Shown piece by piece: positions 5,933-7,254 of a stretch of DNA of 7,254 nt. The translations under genes and the position numbers were made by a program. Source of the stretch: Candidatus Binataceae bacterium. Lineage in GTDB: Bacteria > Desulfobacterota > Binatia > Binatales > Binataceae. Location of the stretch: the NCBI GenBank assembly GCA_030042765.1, contig JASHZA010000283.1, forward strand, positions 1-7,254. Reading direction: 5' to 3'. Below the pieces are notes generated by a model, which had not been told where the DNA came from, did no database searches, and saw only the letters and a list, made by a program, of their open reading frames with translations. Numbering within the stretch: the stretch's first letter is position 1; every line of letters begins with the position of its first letter.

Positions 5933-7254
5933 AATCGCGAACAGAACCTCGAGCGCCTGCGTGCCGAGAGCTTTGACGTCGCCGTAATCGGCGGCGGCAT
6001 CAACGGCGCCGCTATCGCGCGCGACGCCGCGATGCGCGGCCTGCGCGTCGCCCTCATCGACAAGGGCGATTTTGCCGGGGCAACCTCGTCGAGCTCCTCG
6101 AAGCTTATCCACGGGGGACTCCGCTACTTGCCGCAGGGCCAGTTGCGTCTCGTCTATCACGCCCTGCGCGAACGCGAGCGGCTCCGCCGTCTGACGGCGC
6201 CCCATCTGGTCCGTCCGATTCGTTTCCTCTACCCGACCTATCGCAGCCGCGGGATCGGCCGCCTCGCGCTCTCGGCCGGCCTTCTCTTCTACGATTGGTT
6301 CGCAGGGACCCCGCGCGCCGAACGCCATCGTCGGCTCGCCGCCACGGAGGTCTGCGAACTCGAACCGGAACTCGCCTCTGACGGCCTGAGCGGGGGCGCA
6401 TTGTACTACGACGCATGGGGGGACGACGCGCGCCTCACGATCGAGAACGCGCTCGACGCCGCAGTTCATGGCGCGGCTATCGCCAACTACGTATCGCTTG
6501 AGGGATTTTCGCACAGCGGATCGCGTATTTCCGCCGCCGGCGTACGCGACCTCGGCGGCAGCGGTACCTCCTTTGAGATCCGGGCGCAGTTCTTCGTCAA
6601 TGCCACCGGACCCTGGGTCGATCATATCCGCCGGATGGATGACCCGGGATGCGCCCCGATCGTCCGTCTCACCAAGGGGGTTCACCTTGTGTTCGCCCAA
6701 AGCCGTCTCCCGATACGCAATTCGCTGGTGCTCTCCGATGAAGCCGGGCGCATCGTCTTTGCGATGCCGCGCGACGGCTACGTCCTGGTCGGCACCACCG
6801 ATACCGACTTCACCGGCGACCCCGCTGACCCCACGGTGGACGATTCGGATGTGGCTTATCTAATGGGTTTGTTTTGTAAAAGCGGCTTGTGCGTGCGGGC
6901 CTCCGATGTAGCCTACCGATTCGCAGGGTTACGCTCTTTGATCGCCACCGGCAAAATGAGACCCTCCTCGATCCCCCGCGAGGAAACTATCGGCGTAAGT
7001 ATATCAGAGTTGACAACCGTTGCGGGGGGCAAACTCACGACTCATCGCAGAATTGCCGAGAAAGTTGTGGATAAGCTCGATCGATCTCTCGGCCGGCGCT
7101 CGACGCGATGCCCAACTCTCGAAACGCCGCTGCCCGGCGCGCGTCCGTGCGGTCAGGCGCAGTCAAGCACCGCTGCGCTTTCGGCCGATGTTTCGCATAT
7201 GCTCGGCGCGCGTTACGGCACTCGCGCGACACTCATAATGGACATCATTCGCGA
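5933..7254 (+). CDS. glpD: Aerobic glycerol-3-phosphate dehydrogenase (GlpD type), no canonical start, runs off the right edge
   Basis: The FAD enzyme that oxidises glycerol-3-phosphate to dihydroxyacetone phosphate and passes electrons to quinones at the inner membrane. About 440 residues are visible of roughly 500-560. From Asn1 at 5933: NREQNLERLRAESFD, the dinucleotide fold VIGGGINGA at 18-26, SSSSSKLIHGGLRYL at 52-66, YYDAWGDDARLTIENAL around 158-174, FVNATGPWVD around 222-231, then LVGTTDTDFTGDP, FAGLRSL, PREETIG and VAGGKLTTHRRIAEKV, and the beginning of the C-terminal helical domain. The frame is open from 5891 (after a TAA at 5888) and contains no ATG, GTG or TTG before the FAD motif; homology begins where a start codon would be expected, but CCA stands there. 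The first in-frame ATG, at 6032, would delete the FAD loop. Codon use shifts near 6845. It may be a functional gene with an unusual start, a sequencing error, or a gene broken at its 5' end. Confidence 0.85.

Noticed and set aside
5921..6700. 259-codon minus-strand open frame opposite glpD
   Set aside because: It is antisense to unmistakable GlpD motifs and has no recognisable domain of its own.
6842..6990. Possible frameshift in the C-terminal half of glpD, suspected from the change in composition
   Set aside because: Codon-by-codon reading keeps the same frame from GTTDTDFTGDP through FAGLRSL to GGKLTTHRR with normal spacing, so the frame is intact here.

Overview
The window is a high-GC bacterial chromosomal segment. 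The third codon positions are mostly G or C, and the genes are housekeeping or metabolic and compactly spaced. The sequence alone does not fix the taxon. A Gram-negative, deltaproteobacterium-like or similar high-GC lineage is my guess, based only on protein flavour and on the conserved yceD-rpmF-plsX order. I see no tRNA, rRNA, CRISPR array, insertion sequence, phage gene or integration site.

Left block (1-1566, minus strand): a classic ribosome/lipid cluster read right to left. It holds a YceD-family (DUF177) protein, ribosomal protein L32 (rpmF, only 59 codons), and the first 225 residues of the phosphate acyltransferase PlsX, which runs off the left edge. A candidate sigma70-type promoter lies just upstream of the YceD gene. 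A strong imperfect hairpin lies between rpmF and plsX.

Right block (1742-7254, plus strand): five genes divergent from the first block. A MOFRL-type glycerate 2-kinase is followed almost without a gap by an NAD-type isocitrate dehydrogenase. A glutathione S-transferase has a good ribosome binding site. A small cytoplasmic sulfite-oxidase-like molybdopterin protein may be read from a leaderless transcript, downstream of a striking near-palindrome. Last is an aerobic glycerol-3-phosphate dehydrogenase (GlpD type), cut by the right edge. The glpD-like frame has no ATG, GTG or TTG start before its FAD-binding motif, and its codon use changes near 6845. This is the most anomalous part of the window.

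Working together: the minus-strand genes couple ribosome assembly to phospholipid synthesis. The plus-strand genes are central and redox metabolism: glycerate to 2-phosphoglycerate, isocitrate to 2-oxoglutarate, glycerol-3-phosphate to dihydroxyacetone phosphate, plus two redox or detoxification enzymes. They do not form one recognisable pathway. I found no convincing undescribed system; the points worth a second look are regulatory or concern gene integrity.
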